Below, one piece after another: positions 11,701-23,400 of a DNA stretch of 64,000 nt. Location of the stretch: positions 21,605,589-21,669,588 of the forward strand of contig NC_052486.1 of the NCBI RefSeq assembly GCF_009730915.1, written 5' to 3'. The DNA comes from Dioscorea cayenensis subsp. rotundata (taxonomy: Eukaryota > Streptophyta > Magnoliopsida > Dioscoreales > Dioscoreaceae). The first letter of the stretch is position 1. The number at the start of each line of letters is the position of its first letter. Under the pieces are notes generated by a model, which saw only the letters and a list, made by a program, of their open reading frames with translations, did not search any database and was not told the origin of the DNA. A program made the translations under genes and the position numbers.

Positions 11701-14700
11701 TTTAGCCTATCAAAAAGAATCATATATTGACATAATTTTAAAACGATGAATTATAAAACATAATTCAGTGGCAACAGGAATACAAATTGGGGGTACTCAT
11801 ATTTGGTCTTCAAGAAAATATTATAAGTAAGAAAACAAACTGCAAGACAATTGCAATGAAAGCCAACAATAACCATCCATAATGTAGATAGAGTAATCAT
11901 GCAAAAAAGAAATCATCCTGATACATCTTATAAATTATGCAGCATACTCTTTTCAGGAGCACCCTATGTTATTCTAAGGGTCACATCCCCCCAACCATTT
12001 TGGTCCAAATCTTTTTGTTCTTCCGATCCATATTGCCTGCCCATTCCATACTAGAAAACCTGTTGCATGCTAATGCGCATGCTAAACTATGCCAAGCAAC
12101 TTCTTAATTCACATTTGTGCTTCTGGTGAAATCAACCAGGAATCTAGAATTTCTAGTTTCACATCTTCCAAATATAAATACTTATCTAACAATGCCAGTA
12201 GCGTCCAAACTTAAAAAGCTAGCAAATTTCAGTATCATATACCTTAACTATTGTCAATATCAGCAATATGGGAAATCTCATATGATGTCTGAACCGTTAC
12301 CTTTTGTAATTATGATTCAATCGGATATTGAATATTGAAGAATTTATCCATTTTCATCTACCAGAAGTATCTGACAATTTATGCCTTACCAGATAATCAG
12401 CCATTAAGAGGTCACAGATATATTTTTCTTCAACAAAGAAAGAAGGAACACTCATTTGACATTATTCTTGTCAAGTGGCAAAAGCACTATACTGAAAATA
12501 TGTGACCCTCCAGCTAACACCCATAAATGGCCTGCTTTTGGTAATAAATGAATATTACCATATCAGCTCATATAGTAGACATCAATAAACAAGATTCTTC
12601 AGATTTAATATGGGTTCTCCAAAAAAAGATACCTTGTGTACAACCAGAAAAGGTTTTTGAGTGTCAAAAAAACCTTGAATAGTTAACAACAGATCTACAG
12701 AAATCAGCCTCTGTTAAATAATATTCAAAAAGTCAGAAGCCCAGACATCAACTGGAAAAGGTAAGAGCCACAGAGATCTTTTTAAACTAGACAAGGCAAG
12801 AAGGCAAAAGTAAAGAATAGAACCAAATATTTGTGTGCATGTGCCTGAAACATATAGAGACAAATGTCGCGATTAGTTTCATATAAAGGAAAGATTATAC
12901 ATGTACAGACAGCAACCAGAAAACAATAAAATGCAAACAGCAGCAGGGAAGACTAAACTAGGTTTCTGGTTCCCATAAAAAAAACAGAAAATTGCACCAA
13001 TAGGAAACAAGACACCTGCATCAAGAGAAAATTGTGCCCCAGTAATTGAGGTTCGGCAGATGACACAATTAAGTAATATAGCAAAAAAGAAACATAAGTA
13101 CAAGTCAAAGCAATCACCAAGTATTTATCAATCCTCTCTTGGCAAGTAGGGACTCGCTCTTTAAGCTTCTCAAGCTTGACATTTTGTTCCTGAATTTGTC
13201 TGTCAACGTCAAATACCCAGCTCCATGCCAGTTTTTTCTTCAGATTTTGCACTTCATGAGCTATTTCTTCCACATGTTCCATGTTCTTAATCTTGTCTTG
13301 CAAATCTTTGAGTTCGTTCTCTATAGGCCTAATCAATGATACCAGTTCATCAAGAATAGCACTCGCAGCATCCAGCTGGACTCTGATATTTAGTAATAGC
13401 TCATTTACATTTTGAAGAAGGGTGGCCTTAAAAAAGAACTGTACATAAAAAGGAAAAATCACATCACAGGAAAACAGTGTCACTATCAGAAATGATGAAT
13501 TGATGAGAAAGAAACATCAACTATACAACAGTGCCAGCAGTAACACATATCTCAACTCAAAAATAAAAAGGAAAGAAAAACATAAGCAGATATTCACCTT
13601 AAACTTATCTTTGTCATTTCCAGAATGTAAAAACTCTCTGCTTTTATCTTGACTCATAATCACACATGGATTCTCAACATCGATCTGCAAATTTAAATAA
13701 GACTTAAAAAATCAAAGTTGGGCGTCCCACTTACATACGAAAATTATAACAGGGAGCTTTGCCAGCACAAGCTTATGAGTGATAGCAAAGGATCAGCAAA
13801 TATTATGCACAACGTCATAGCAGCAACTTTGATGAGAGACATAGTAAATATTTTATTACAATGACAAAGCATTATCAGTGTGAAAAACTACATTACGCCT
13901 TTCATGCTTGTCATTCTATTCCACGCAACATTCTCAGTGTGAAAACTGACAAAGCCAGAGGAACAAAGAACTGAAGAAACATTTAAAGGGATGTGGTAAG
14001 ATTTGCAAAATGGCCTTCCATCTCATTCCAATGTCAGACAGTTCACAAAAAGAGTGAGGCTTCAATATCTAGTTCCCCTATACCAATATAACCAATCACC
14101 TCTTCCTCATACTTGAACTCTTTATAAAAAAAAACATGATCTCCATTCACAACAAGGCCCATGCAATAAAGGTTAATCAATTAAAAAAAGTTTTTTAGGG
14201 GGCACAAGGTAGCAATGAATGGCAACATGTGCAATTTCTTCATATTTAATATATTCAATGAAATAAAACAAGTAAAAGAATCAAATAAGTGAGAACACAA
14301 GAGAAAACATTATGATGAAAAGTGAGAACATTGATTAAGCATGACAAAAGAGGGAATCTAGGCACTCACATTAAAATGTTCCACAAGTTCACGAAGTTCA
14401 TCTCTCCTAGTTGCAACCTTCCTCCCTAGAAAAGACGTAAAACAACAAAATTAATTCTAAGGCATCTAAACATATCAGAACAAAACTAAAGTAAGACATT
14501 TCCAACAACCTTGACAGTCCTTCAAATTAGTGGTACTACTACTCTCTGTGATCCTCCGCTCAAGTATTATCAGATCACCATAAGTTTCATGCTTGAAAGC
14601 CTCTTCCCCTTGGTTTTTTATTTCCACAAAAATAGCAGCATAACTGCAAGAACAATCCAAGACAAATCACATCAATTGCTACCGATAAAAGCCCTCATTT

Positions 14701-15330
14701 CACCTTCCCAAATTCCAGAGATCCCAACCAAGAAAACAATAACAAATACATCGGAAGAGCAATGCTTGAAAAAATCAACCATTCCAAAAGGCATTCCAGC
14801 ATATAAGAAACAATACATTTTTGGTGGAAAATGATGAATTCATGGTAGAGTTCTACTTGCAAGATGAAATCCCTAATAAACTCAAAAGCAGTAAAAAAAA
14901 ATCACATTCACACACACACACACACACACACAAAGTGATTTTCCAACAAAATCAAATAAGACATATAGCAAGATAAGTTCATGAAATCTAAAATTACTTG
15001 CAACCATTCTTGATGAAATCTTTAAGAGACGAAGCCCTCTGCGTCCCCTTGGCACGGCAACCGAACGCCACACACAACGCAGTCAGAATCGCACTCTTCC
15101 CACCTTAAAAAAGATCAAAACCAAACAAAAAAATCAACAAAATAAAACCAAAAACTCCAAACACCTCCCAACCTGGATCTTCTCAGCCACTTACTTCCAT
15201 TCTGGCCGGTGATGAAATTAACCCAATCGCCAAGCTCGATCGTCAAACTGCCATGGCACATGAAATTCTCAAGGCGGATCCTAGAGATGATTCCAGCCCC
15301 CGATCGCGCAGGATTCCCCCGGGGCTCCAT
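2741..15330 (-). CDS. SMC6: SMC6, structural maintenance of chromosomes 6 (5' 14 exons; 3' part not in window)
   Basis: SMC6 is the ATPase partner of SMC5 in the nuclear SMC5/6 complex for DNA repair and sister-chromatid events. Exons read on the minus strand: 15195-15330, 14998-15103, 14510-14643, 14370-14425, 13598-13684, 13118-13438, 11587-11706, 10974-11108, 9244-9320, 9084-9159, 4720-4794, 4435-4539, 2975-3144, 2741-2843. All junctions are GT..AG and phases add up to 567 codons without a stop. The start at 15330 gives [13 protein letters not shown], then IRLENFMCH. Walker A (GQNGSGKS, residues 42-49) is split by intron 1. Coiled coil follows ([15 protein letters not shown] in exon 6). 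The hinge begins near residue 442 ([23 protein letters not shown]) and continues through NVLVDM. The second coiled coil and the ATPase C-terminus with Walker B are not visible. Intron 10 (4795-9083) holds a copia element. Plant SMC6 is about 1,050 residues, so roughly half is present. Confidence 0.95.
5360..5829 (+). repeat. 235-bp direct tandem duplication at the 5' edge of the copia element
   Basis: Positions 5360-5594 are repeated almost perfectly at 5595-5829. The unit joins about 150 bp of flanking intron DNA to the first 80 or so bases of the element's 5' LTR, so a truncated extra LTR lies at 5512-5593. The duplication must have happened after insertion, because both copies contain the flank-LTR joint. 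Confidence 0.9.
5747..5848 (+). repeat. copia 5' LTR
   Basis: This 102-bp LTR starts with TG and ends with CA. It matches the 3' LTR except for scattered changes and a small insertion (a repeated AAAGCCCATT block near its start). A TATA-like GTGTATATAACA lies in its middle. Confidence 0.9.
5849..5860 (+). other. copia primer-binding site
   Basis: TGTTATCAAAGC directly abuts the LTR end. It differs at two positions from TGGTATCAGAGC, the sequence complementary to the 3' end of plant initiator methionine tRNA. Confidence 0.75.
6071..6640 (+). pseudogene. copia integrase, C-terminal half
   Basis: The frame at 6071-6514 shows the second half of the integrase core ([11 protein letters not shown], then [16 protein letters not shown] with the catalytic glutamate, [14 protein letters not shown], and DHLRVFGCV). 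The zinc-binding domain and first catalytic aspartate are absent. A frame change near 6500 moves the integrase tail into the frame at 6469-7053 ([18 protein letters not shown]), which continues into the proline/serine-rich linker before RT. The first ATG is fortuitous, created by the deletion that removed gag and protease. Confidence 0.85.
7050..7840 (+). pseudogene. copia reverse transcriptase, frameshifted
   Basis: The N-terminal part lies in the frame at 7074 ([46 protein letters not shown], then [10 protein letters not shown]). A shift near 7375 moves the rest into the frame at 7337-7840 ([24 protein letters not shown], then [14 protein letters not shown]). The YVDD catalytic motif is intact, but the frame stops at 7838-7840 inside the connection region. 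Confidence 0.93.
7841..8551 (+). pseudogene. copia RT tail and RNase H
   Basis: After the stop, homology continues ([18 protein letters not shown] near 7880-7935), then RNase H appears at 8193-8450 ([16 protein letters not shown] and [16 protein letters not shown]). Stops and frame changes separate the two parts. The end of the coding region runs into the polypurine tract before the 3' LTR. Confidence 0.88.
8564..8661 (+). repeat. copia 3' LTR
   Basis: This 98-bp copy of the element's LTR is preceded by the purine run GAAGAAGGG and followed by TCCTA, which resembles the CCCTA before the 5' LTR. Confidence 0.9.
14909..14932. repeat. (AC)n microsatellite in SMC6 intron 2
   Basis: About eleven CA dinucleotides in a row, in the intron between SMC6 exons 2 and 3. 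Confidence 0.95.
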
Positions 15331-17648
15331 GAAACCCTAGAATCCCCAAATTTGGGGATAAATGACTACTCTTTCTCCGAGATTGAGAGAGAGGACGATG
15401 GGAAGCCCGCCAAAACGAAGGGTCTTATGAGGGCTTTATAGATTTTTTATTGTTATTATTATTTTTAATAAAACCATTACTTATTGTTAAAATTTTGTAA
15501 TTATATTTGGACTTTAAAAAAATTAAATAAATAATAACTAAAATTTTTAATGGAGCTTTTTTTAAAAAAAATAAGATATATTTTAAAATTTTAAATACTA
15601 AAAAAAATAATAATGATATTGACTTTGGTACTGTTTTTACAGTATGAAATCTATGAGTTTTTTTTTTAAATGAAAAAATTGAATGTATGATGTAAGAATC
15701 ACAGGGTAATTTTCTAATTTTAATTTCTTTTTTTTCTGCTTTTCATTTATTTTAAAATTGTATTTTTTTATATTAAACGAATTATTTATTTTTAATGAAT
15801 TTTATATTTCATAACAAACACTCGTTAGCCCAGTTGGTGCATGGGCAAAGCACTTTTTGTATATATATATATATATATATATATATGTTTCATCATGAAA
15901 ATTTACGTATATTTGATTTTTTAGGTTTTGCAGGGGTATATGTGAAAGAAAAAATAATTTAATTGGGCTCAATGGAATGGGCCGGATTTGGAAGTATTAA
16001 TGGATCGACATACAATAAAAATCATGGGCCGCGATTTCGGAAAAATTAATTACCAGTAATTCAAATTTCAAAATTATTTCCAAAGTTTTCCACTTTGTTT
16101 TATTATTATTATTTATTTATTTGTTTTATTTATATTTTTTGCAAGTTCTTTGTGATTTATATAAAAATGAACATCAGTGAAACATTTATTTTCTACCTTA
16201 AAATAAAGTTAAAATAAAAATAAAAAATAAAAAATAGGCAACGAAAAATTGATCATTTTGGTTCTCTGACTAAATTCATAATATCAATTAAACAACATTA
16301 AACATGATTATTTAATTATTAACAAGCAAACCTACCTAAAACTGCATTTGTATTTTTAGCCATTATTTTCAAAATTTTAATGTTATGAAAGTTATCTTAA
16401 TCTTTAAAGTTTCATCCATTTAAATATTATTTTAATTTGGTTTTTATTTTTCTAGCCAAAAAAATAAAATAAAGAGGAGTGATTTATCATTCCCAATGAA
16501 ATTTAATACACTCACAAGTCACAATTCCATCTCCACATGTACATATAATTTTCCCATACGCCACCCATATTTTATCACATGAGATATTTTTAATCTCAAT
16601 CGATTCAATTTTTCCTCCAAATTTAATTATAATATATCTAAATCACTGTACAAACTAAAATATGATTTTATGAAATATGAACTATAAAATATGATTTTAT
16701 TTTTTTTAACAAAGAGTATACATATATAATAACAAGAGTATACAAATCCAAGAGTGATTCCCACCACCTAACTAAGAAGATCTTTGTTGCCTACAAATGG
16801 ACCTCACCGTCTTAGTCGTTGGTCATCCCACTTGTTTTTATTTCTAGCTTTGGGGTGCCTCATCTCTGGGGGTGCTTCCCGTGTTTCCTATATTAGTATA
16901 TTGTGTATTTTTTTTCTTCAGTTGTGTTTTTTTCCCATTGTTGTTTTTTTGGTTCTATTTATTTATTTATTTATTTTTGTATTTGCTTATTTTTATTTAG
17001 CTTTTCTAATAAATCTCTTATATATCCATTTTATTCATATAATAATAATTAAATTTTCTCAAGAATTAGTTCTTTATTTTTAAAAATACCAATTTACCGT
17101 TACTGTTTTTTTTTATTTTAGAAAGAATTATATCAACCTATAAACATCAATATTCCCAATCAAACATAAAATTACAAAAACATTAGAAAAAAACACAATT
17201 GAACCAATGGTCTTTGGGTCAATTGGTATCGGGTCCTTTGCGTAGGATATTCGTTTCGGGGAGGCCGAGATCGAACTTTCATGTCTCTGCAGTGAGGCGT
17301 GTGGGTCGGCGATTGACGCTTCTTTCACATCGCGACTTCCGGATTACGGTGTTTGTCGCGCTTTCTCGACACAATTGAAAAAGAATTAAAAATAAAAACA
17401 AAGGCATACGGTTGGTGACCGTTAGTACCTATATAGAAATTTTCCCTCTCAAAATCCAACGGTTTTTTCAAGAAAAGAAAAAAAAAAAACCACCAAAATG
17501 ACAACCATTCATTCATTCATTCATTCAATTCATTGTTTCATTTTCATTGTCTTTGAAGGAGAGCCACCAAAGAAAACAACACAACCAACCATTCCTTCTC
17601 TCAACTCTCAAAATAAACTTAACAATTAATTAGAAGGAGAAGGAGAAG
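15331..17648. other. intergenic region between divergent SMC6 and WAT1-like genes
   Basis: This 2.3-kb AT-rich stretch separates two genes transcribed away from each other and should hold both promoters. It contains an (AT)n run at about 15858-15886, a tRNA A-box-like word (TAGCCCAGTTGG) at about 15826-15837, a SINE-like patch near 17.2-17.35 kb and an (ATTC)n run near 17506-17527. No gene was seen. Confidence 0.6.
17200..17345 (+). repeat. possible tRNA-derived SINE head
   Basis: A GC-richer island in AT-rich DNA carries a word like the pol III A box (TGGGTCAATTGG) and, about 50 bp later, a word like the B box (GATCGAACT, one mismatch to GWTCRANNC). Spacing fits a tRNA-related SINE. No poly-A or (TTG)n tail or target-site duplication was identified, so the call is weak. 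Confidence 0.3.
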
Positions 17649-17704
17649 ATGGAATGGTGGTTGTGACTCCCAAATCTCTCTTCAAATCCTCCTCTCTTTG
17701 GTAG
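17649..17704 (+). promoter_or_regulatory. two overlapping upstream ORFs in the WAT1-like 5' leader
   Basis: An ATG at 17649 opens a five-codon frame ending TGA at 17666. A second ATG at 17654 opens a 16-codon frame ending TAG at 17704. Both precede the main ATG at 17800 and end before it, so they could lower translation of the transporter if the transcript starts upstream of them. The transcription start is not known. Confidence 0.5.
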
Positions 17705-17799
17705 CCTCCTCCTCCTCCTCTGTTGGAGGGGCCATCGCTCGCCATTCTCCGGTGAGAAGAAGCTCACCGGAGACCCTCACCGTCTATACCTTCGACTCA

Positions 17800-19452
17800 A
17801 TGGCGAGCCCCCGGGTTTTCACCCAAGACTTCCTTATCATCGCCGGCCTCGCCCTTATCCAAATCATCAATGCTGCTTACATGGTTCTCTTGACCCCTAT
17901 CCTCAACCTCGGCATCAAACCTTTGTTGCTCATCATCTTCGGAAATCTCACCACCTCTTTTTTTGTTCTTCCTTTCGCCGTTGTCTTTGAAAGGTACTAA
18001 TACATAACATACAATAGTATATAAGTTTGGGTTTCTCATTCTATTCGATTAACTTTTACGGTGAATATTTATTTTCTCGTCACAGGGAAAAATGGCCCAC
18101 AAAATTGACTCCCGCTTTAATAATACAAGTTCTATGTATTGCATTCGGAGGGTAAGAATTATGAGTGTACATTGTACTATTCTCAAAAAAATTTATAATT
18201 AATGATTGTTGTTTATCATTTTTATTGTATTTCCAGAGTGACGACATTTCAAGCTCTTTTGTTGCAAGGACTCAAGAAAACATCTCCGGCAATTGCTTCC
18301 GCAATGCCAAACCTCGCCCCGGGAGTCATATTCATCATCGCAGCGTGCTTCGGGTATGTCTTTTTTCCGGTTAATTCTACAAACTATTTTTTCTGAGGAA
18401 AATGAAAGAGATAATTCTAATAAGCTTAATAAAATTTACAGGTTTGAGAAAGTGAGCATGAAGTGCAAGTACAGCATGACCAAAATACTAGGAACAATGG
18501 CTTGTTTAAGTGGTGCCATTACAATGAGCTTCTTGCAAAGCCCTTCAGCATCATCACTTCCATCAAATGAAAACATAAATCAAGATTGGTTCATAGGTTG
18601 CTCATGTCTTTTGGCTGCAGTTCTTGTAGTGTCTTGCACCACAGTTTTGCAGGTATTAATTCATTATTTCACATCTCTAAATATTACATTGTTATTTTAT
18701 AAAATTGTATAAAAAACAGAAAAACAAAATAATGTTTGAAAAGCATATATGGAAATTAATTTCAGGCAGCAGTGATGATCCATATCCAAGCACCTTTCAC
18801 TCTGTGTGCAGTAACATCTTCATTGGGTGCAGTAATCACTGCATTTGTGCAGATAATAACTGGAGGAAATCTAGACATTGGTTCTCCAGACATTAGCATT
18901 TGGATTCTTATTGCTGTCATACTTATGGTAATAAAAACAAGAAACACTTCTCTTGTTCTTGTTATAATTAAGTAACTATGTTATATATTTGTTGTTTTAA
19001 TTAATAAAGTTTATATTATTTATATATTATTAATTAATTAATAGGGAGGTATGTTGACAGCATCATGTTTGGCATTTCAAACATGGTGTGTGATGAAGAA
19101 AGGACCAGTTTTGGTGTCCATGTTCAGTCCAATTCAAACTGTTTGTTCTGCAGTGCTTGCTTCTTTGCTTTTGGGAAAATTCATCACTTGGGGAAGGTAA
19201 ATATATATATATATATATGTGAACATTTATACATATATATATATATATACATGATCATATAAGTAAGGTTCAAGTTTAATGTTTTAATATTTAAAATTGA
19301 ATGAATGCAGTGTGGGAGGAATGATGGTCATGTTTATGGGATTGTACATGGTCTTGTGGGCAAAGAAGAAAGAAGACAGTCTGATTTATGAAGCTGATAA
19401 GGAAAATGGAAGACATGCAACTGATGATATTGAAGAACCTCTCTTGTCATGA
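17800..19452 (+). CDS. WAT1-related / UMAMIT (nodulin MtN21-type, EamA) transporter
   Basis: A drug/metabolite-transporter superfamily membrane protein; family members move amino acids, auxin or other small metabolites across plasma or vacuolar membranes. Exons: 17800-17993, 18086-18151, 18237-18353, 18442-18652, 18766-18927, 19045-19196, 19311-19452, all GT..AG, total 1,044 nt, 347 residues with no stop. About ten hydrophobic segments (roughly residues 11-31, 41-61, 72-92, 103-125, 138-155, 176-196, 206-227, 239-260, 270-290, 301-323) match the two-EamA-repeat layout. Typical blocks are TSPAIASAMPNLAPG, KKGPVLVSMFSPIQTV and GLYMVLWAKKKE; the tail is EEPLLS. The sequence resembles the Arabidopsis At5g47470-like subgroup more than WAT1 itself. 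The start is the first ATG in a frame without an earlier ATG. AATAAA lies at 19484. The substrate is unknown. Confidence 0.92.
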
Positions 19453-20343
19453 ATTTTATTATCTTAGAAACTAATTAGCTTATAATAAATAAAAATGGCT
19501 CTTGCTCATGAAATATTTATGTTTTTTTTTTCTTTGTGTGTGTGTGTGTGTAATATATATGTTCTTTGTTTGTTTTGTAGATATTTATGTATGAATGACA
19601 CTTATAATTAAGGAATTAAAGTAGATAATTGTGTCTGTGTATATAATGAATCAGATTCAGTTTCTATATGTTAACTATTGATCTCCAATTAATGTTCTGA
19701 ATTACTGAATGATGATATTGGTAATTATTTGTTAATCTCATACATTGAGCGCACAATTTTTTTTTTATTGCATTCCCATGATATTTGTTTAAAGAAAAAA
19801 TAATTAACAATTGACCAAATAAAGTATATATATATGTTATTTTCTCGAATTAATTAAAAGTGCACCTCCCTCGTTAATTATAAGTAGTAGTAGTAGTGGG
19901 AGACCACTAACCACTTTCTTTAAGCACTCATTAATATTGCTTAAGAAGTTGATTAATGAGGAAGCAAATTAAGCTTGAGTTTAGTGGGTTGATGGGGTGC
20001 CTTTTTCATCCACAAGACTTGCCTCTCCCAACCCAAATAAATAAATAATTAGGGTTACTAAAATAAATTCCCCATTAAAAATATTTTTAATTATATTTTT
20101 GGTTTATCATCTTAAATTGGTGATGTAATAATTAATTATCACAGATTAAATCCTCAGTAAAATTTTTGGCATATATATATATATATATATAATCTATACA
20201 TTTATATTTTAATTACTTTCCTTCTTCCCCATCTTGTCCTCCTCTATTCAGCTGATTACTCTTATTCATATATATATTTATATATATAAGTAATATATCT
20301 GTGTGATATATATATCTTCAACTCTTTGTCTAACCAACAATTA
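19453..20343. other. intergenic, AT-rich
   Basis: Contains the likely polyadenylation region of the WAT1-like gene, a (GT)n run near 19536-19551 and several (TA)n runs (for example about 20171-20190). No coding sequence was recognised. Confidence 0.6.
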
Positions 20344-20418
20344 ATGGAGCAAGAGCATAAGCAAAGATTCAAGCCTAACCATACAAAATGTACTATTAAT
20401 ACTGCTTCCTCTTCTTGA
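20344..20418 (+). promoter_or_regulatory. upstream ORF before the short C2H2 gene
   Basis: An ATG at 20344 opens a 24-codon frame (MEQEHKQRFKP...) that ends at TGA 20416-20418, 42 bp before the zinc-finger start. It could be a regulatory uORF. It could equally be the decayed N-terminus of a longer ancestral C2H2 protein whose first finger has been lost. Confidence 0.4.
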
Positions 20419-20460
20419 TGAAGATAATGATGATGATATAATTTGTCAATCATTGTCACA

Positions 20461-20901
20461 ATGTCATTGTCACCATTACCGGATGAGGATCTTACTCATT
20501 GTTTGATAATGTTATCATCATCAGTGAATAAAGATAAAGACAAGAAATACAAGAAGAAGAAGAGGAAAGGTGTGTTTGAATGTAAGGCATGCAAGAAAGT
20601 GTTCACTTCTTATCAAGCACTTGGTGGACATAGAGCAAGCCATAAGAATGTTAAAGGTTGTTTTGCGGCAAAACTCTACAACCAAGATAATGAAGAAATC
20701 ATCGGAAATGAGTTGCCGGTGAAGAAGAAGAAGGCGAAGATTAATACGCATGAGTGTTCGATATGTCACCGTGTGTTTGCCTCCGGCCAAGCGCTCGGAG
20801 GCCATAAGAGATGTCATTGGATCACGACGTCTAACACAATAGAATTTATGAAGGTAAATATCGATGTCCCGGTGCTATTACCATGCATTGATGCCGAATA
20901 A
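20461..20901 (+). CDS. short two-finger C2H2 (ZAT/C1-2i type) zinc-finger protein
   Basis: A 146-residue nuclear DNA-binding protein of the plant ZAT class. Two fingers have the plant QALGGH core: [11 protein letters not shown]...[11 protein letters not shown] (Cys41, Cys44, His57, His61) and [10 protein letters not shown]...[11 protein letters not shown] (Cys99, Cys102, His115, His119). An L-box-like [10 protein letters not shown] (10-19) precedes them and a basic run (KKYKKKKRK) could serve as nuclear signal. The start is the first ATG of the frame; an in-frame TTG lies upstream. Relative to the three-finger protein at 26.7-27.6 kb, the N-terminal finger is missing and there is no DLNLP EAR motif. 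A second frame at 20864-21052 continues with a C2H2-tail-like segment (KLSTSWLQMGNW), which suggests a frameshift near 20880. No intron, as usual in this family. Transcription is unproven. Confidence 0.8.
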   Translation: MSLSPLPDEDLTHCLIMLSSSVNKDKDKKYKKKKRKGVFECKACKKVFTSYQALGGHRASHKNVKGCFAAKLYNQDNEEIIGNELPVKKKKAKINTHECSICHRVFASGQALGGHKRCHWITTSNTIEFMKVNIDVPVLLPCIDAE

Positions 20902-21544
20902 AATTGGAAGTGAGATCTTTCTTGGGCCATGGATGAAGAAAAAAAAGAAAATATTTATGAGTGATGATGATGAGGTTGATTGTGAGATAAAGTTGGCAAA
21001 GTTGAGTACTTCTTGGCTTCAAATGGGGAATTGGATCATCTACAAATTATGATGATGGATAGACGCTAGTGATATTGCATGAAGATCATTATTTTGATTT
21101 CTTTGTTTGATTTTGATTTGTTGAAAGGATTGATTGGTTTGGAATAAAAGATTGATAATGTATATATATTGATTTGTGATAAAATTATGTAACTTTTCAT
21201 TAATTTGGAAGAGACTTTGTGGCTTAGATTTAAAGTCTTTTGCTCTCCTAGCCTACTATCAAGACAGTTGGCCATTCTTTTGTTTGCTTGTAATGAACTC
21301 AAACTAACTCTCATTATTTATGATGTAATTAATCAAGATTAATCTTTATATATGTATTTGGTTATTTATTTTATGACTTATTAATTATAAATTAAATAGA
21401 GTTATAGATATAACATAAAAAAATCACAATAATATTTTTCAAGATTGTGGATATAAAAAAAAATAAAAGAAAAACAGGTTGGAGAAAGGCGGAGAGGGAC
21501 TATTGGATGAAAATCCATCGGCCCCGAGACGTCCCGAGATAATA

Positions 21545-21572
21545 TTTTCTAAGGACATCGATCCTTAGAAAA
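21545..21572. other. perfect 11-bp hairpin
   Basis: TTTTCTAAGGA and its exact reverse complement TCCTTAGAAAA flank a 6-base loop. It follows a GC-rich segment (21480-21540) unlike its surroundings, so it may mark the end of a small transposon; it is not next to a recognised stop codon. Confidence 0.6.
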
Positions 21573-21908
21573 CCCAACTTTCATATATATATATATATAT
21601 ATATATTCCTATAGTGGAGTTCACCTAAGTAAAACTGTTTTACCATTTAAAATTATAAATATTTATGAAAATTGAATCAATATTTTAAAATTTCATTATT
21701 ATTAATAATAATAATATTATATATATATAGAGAGAGAGAGATGTAACATTGTTTAAAAATATAGTCCATTGATATTTGTCTTGATAATAAAACTAGTTAA
21801 TTACATTATCAGCCCATTGACATTAGTGATTCATATCATGCTTTGACATTCTCCAATTATGGACTATGAACTTTGTTGATTTATATATTGTGCTATTATT
21901 TAATCATA

Positions 21909-21943
<35 letters not shown>

Positions 21944-23344
21944 TATGCACCTCATTATTTAATTCCAATCATACAATTATATTCCCATTATAAGACTATG
22001 ATGAGTAGGGGAAGAATATATCTATTTATGTTGTTCCATGCCTTTGACTTGTGTAGCCATAGATTCTAAATATAAACTAACATGCCTTTCTTCTTCTTCT
22101 TTTTTTTTTAATATTTTAAATATTAATCACCAATAACAAATTTTTATTTATTTATTTGTTTATTTATAAAATATAGACAAGTTGGGTGTCAATAACATTC
22201 ATAAATACAAACACAGAATTATTACCTCAACACAGTTGTGCTCTCATCCTGCATAAATTAAAATTTGAACCGGCCACCTTGGTAGAATACAAATATACTA
22301 TACATAATTAAGACCCAACATCCAATAGTTTTCATTGTGAATAAAATAAAACAAAATTAAATTAATTTAACTTCTCCAATCAATGCAAACTTGAATTGCT
22401 AAAAATTACGAACCTTGGATCAAACTCAAAACACAGTAAAAATTTCTCAAGTGATTAATTTATATATATTTATAAATGATCATATAATATATACAAATTA
22501 AGCTTATTCATTAAAACACTCATGCATTGCAAACTTTCATCTACTTTGCTTCATTTTAATTTAATGAAGCTTGTTGTTAGTTGGTAGTTCATCCTACAAT
22601 ATATCCTCTCAAAGTCATTCATACGGTTGAAATGTGACCATCTTTTGCCCACCAACATTAGGACTAAAGCATAATATATATAGAGAGAAAGGATTTTGTG
22701 GACTTCTGTATACGTCAGCAGTTGGTAACAGTCTAATATTTAGATGTGGTTTTGTTTTTATATTTTATACTATAGATGCTAGCATGAATAGAGTTGAACG
22801 GTTGTGATTTGTTGAGTTATTGTGCATAAAATGATTCATTGTGCCATATACTATTTATAAACACAGTAATTAATATTCATCCATATTTAAATACCATTGG
22901 ATTGAAATCTAATGGTCCAAATGAACGTCTATAGATTTTGAATGTATGAATGTTGTTAGACTCCACAACCTCATATATCTATATAGCATTCTTCATGCTT
23001 ATATTTCCATCATTTAGTTATAACAGTTAAACTAATTAACTTATTATCTTATTGATCAATAATCGACTACACTAGTACTCTGTACTATACATATATCGTT
23101 ATTTTATATAAAAATTTAATAACTTATACCATATTTTTCCCAAGGTTCAAGTACAAATTTAAAAACTTATACATAGTAGTTAGAAGTAAGGATCATACCT
23201 AATTAAGGGTAAAAAGTAGGAGAGTAAAACTATAATTATATAAAGGAGAAAAGAGTGAAAAGAAAGGGATAGAGAATTAATTAAAGAAGGATTCCACCAT
23301 CATCAATAGAATCACACACTACAAACACAAATGAATGAGAGAAT

Positions 23345-23346
23345 TA

Positions 23347-23399
<53 letters not shown>

Positions 23400-23400
23400 T
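23345..23400. repeat. (TTA)n microsatellite
   Basis: About eighteen uninterrupted TTA/ATT trinucleotides, the longest such run in the window. Confidence 0.97.

Noticed and set aside
15826..15860. tRNA gene suggested by a perfect A-box word
   Set aside because: No B box at the right distance and no cloverleaf; an (AT)n run follows directly.
17128..17516. Minus-strand ORFs upstream of the WAT1-like gene
   Set aside because: No domain, and they overlap a SINE-like patch and promoter DNA.
23345..23400. CRISPR-like or array structure
   Set aside because: Simple trinucleotide repeat with no spacers; the host is a plant nuclear genome.
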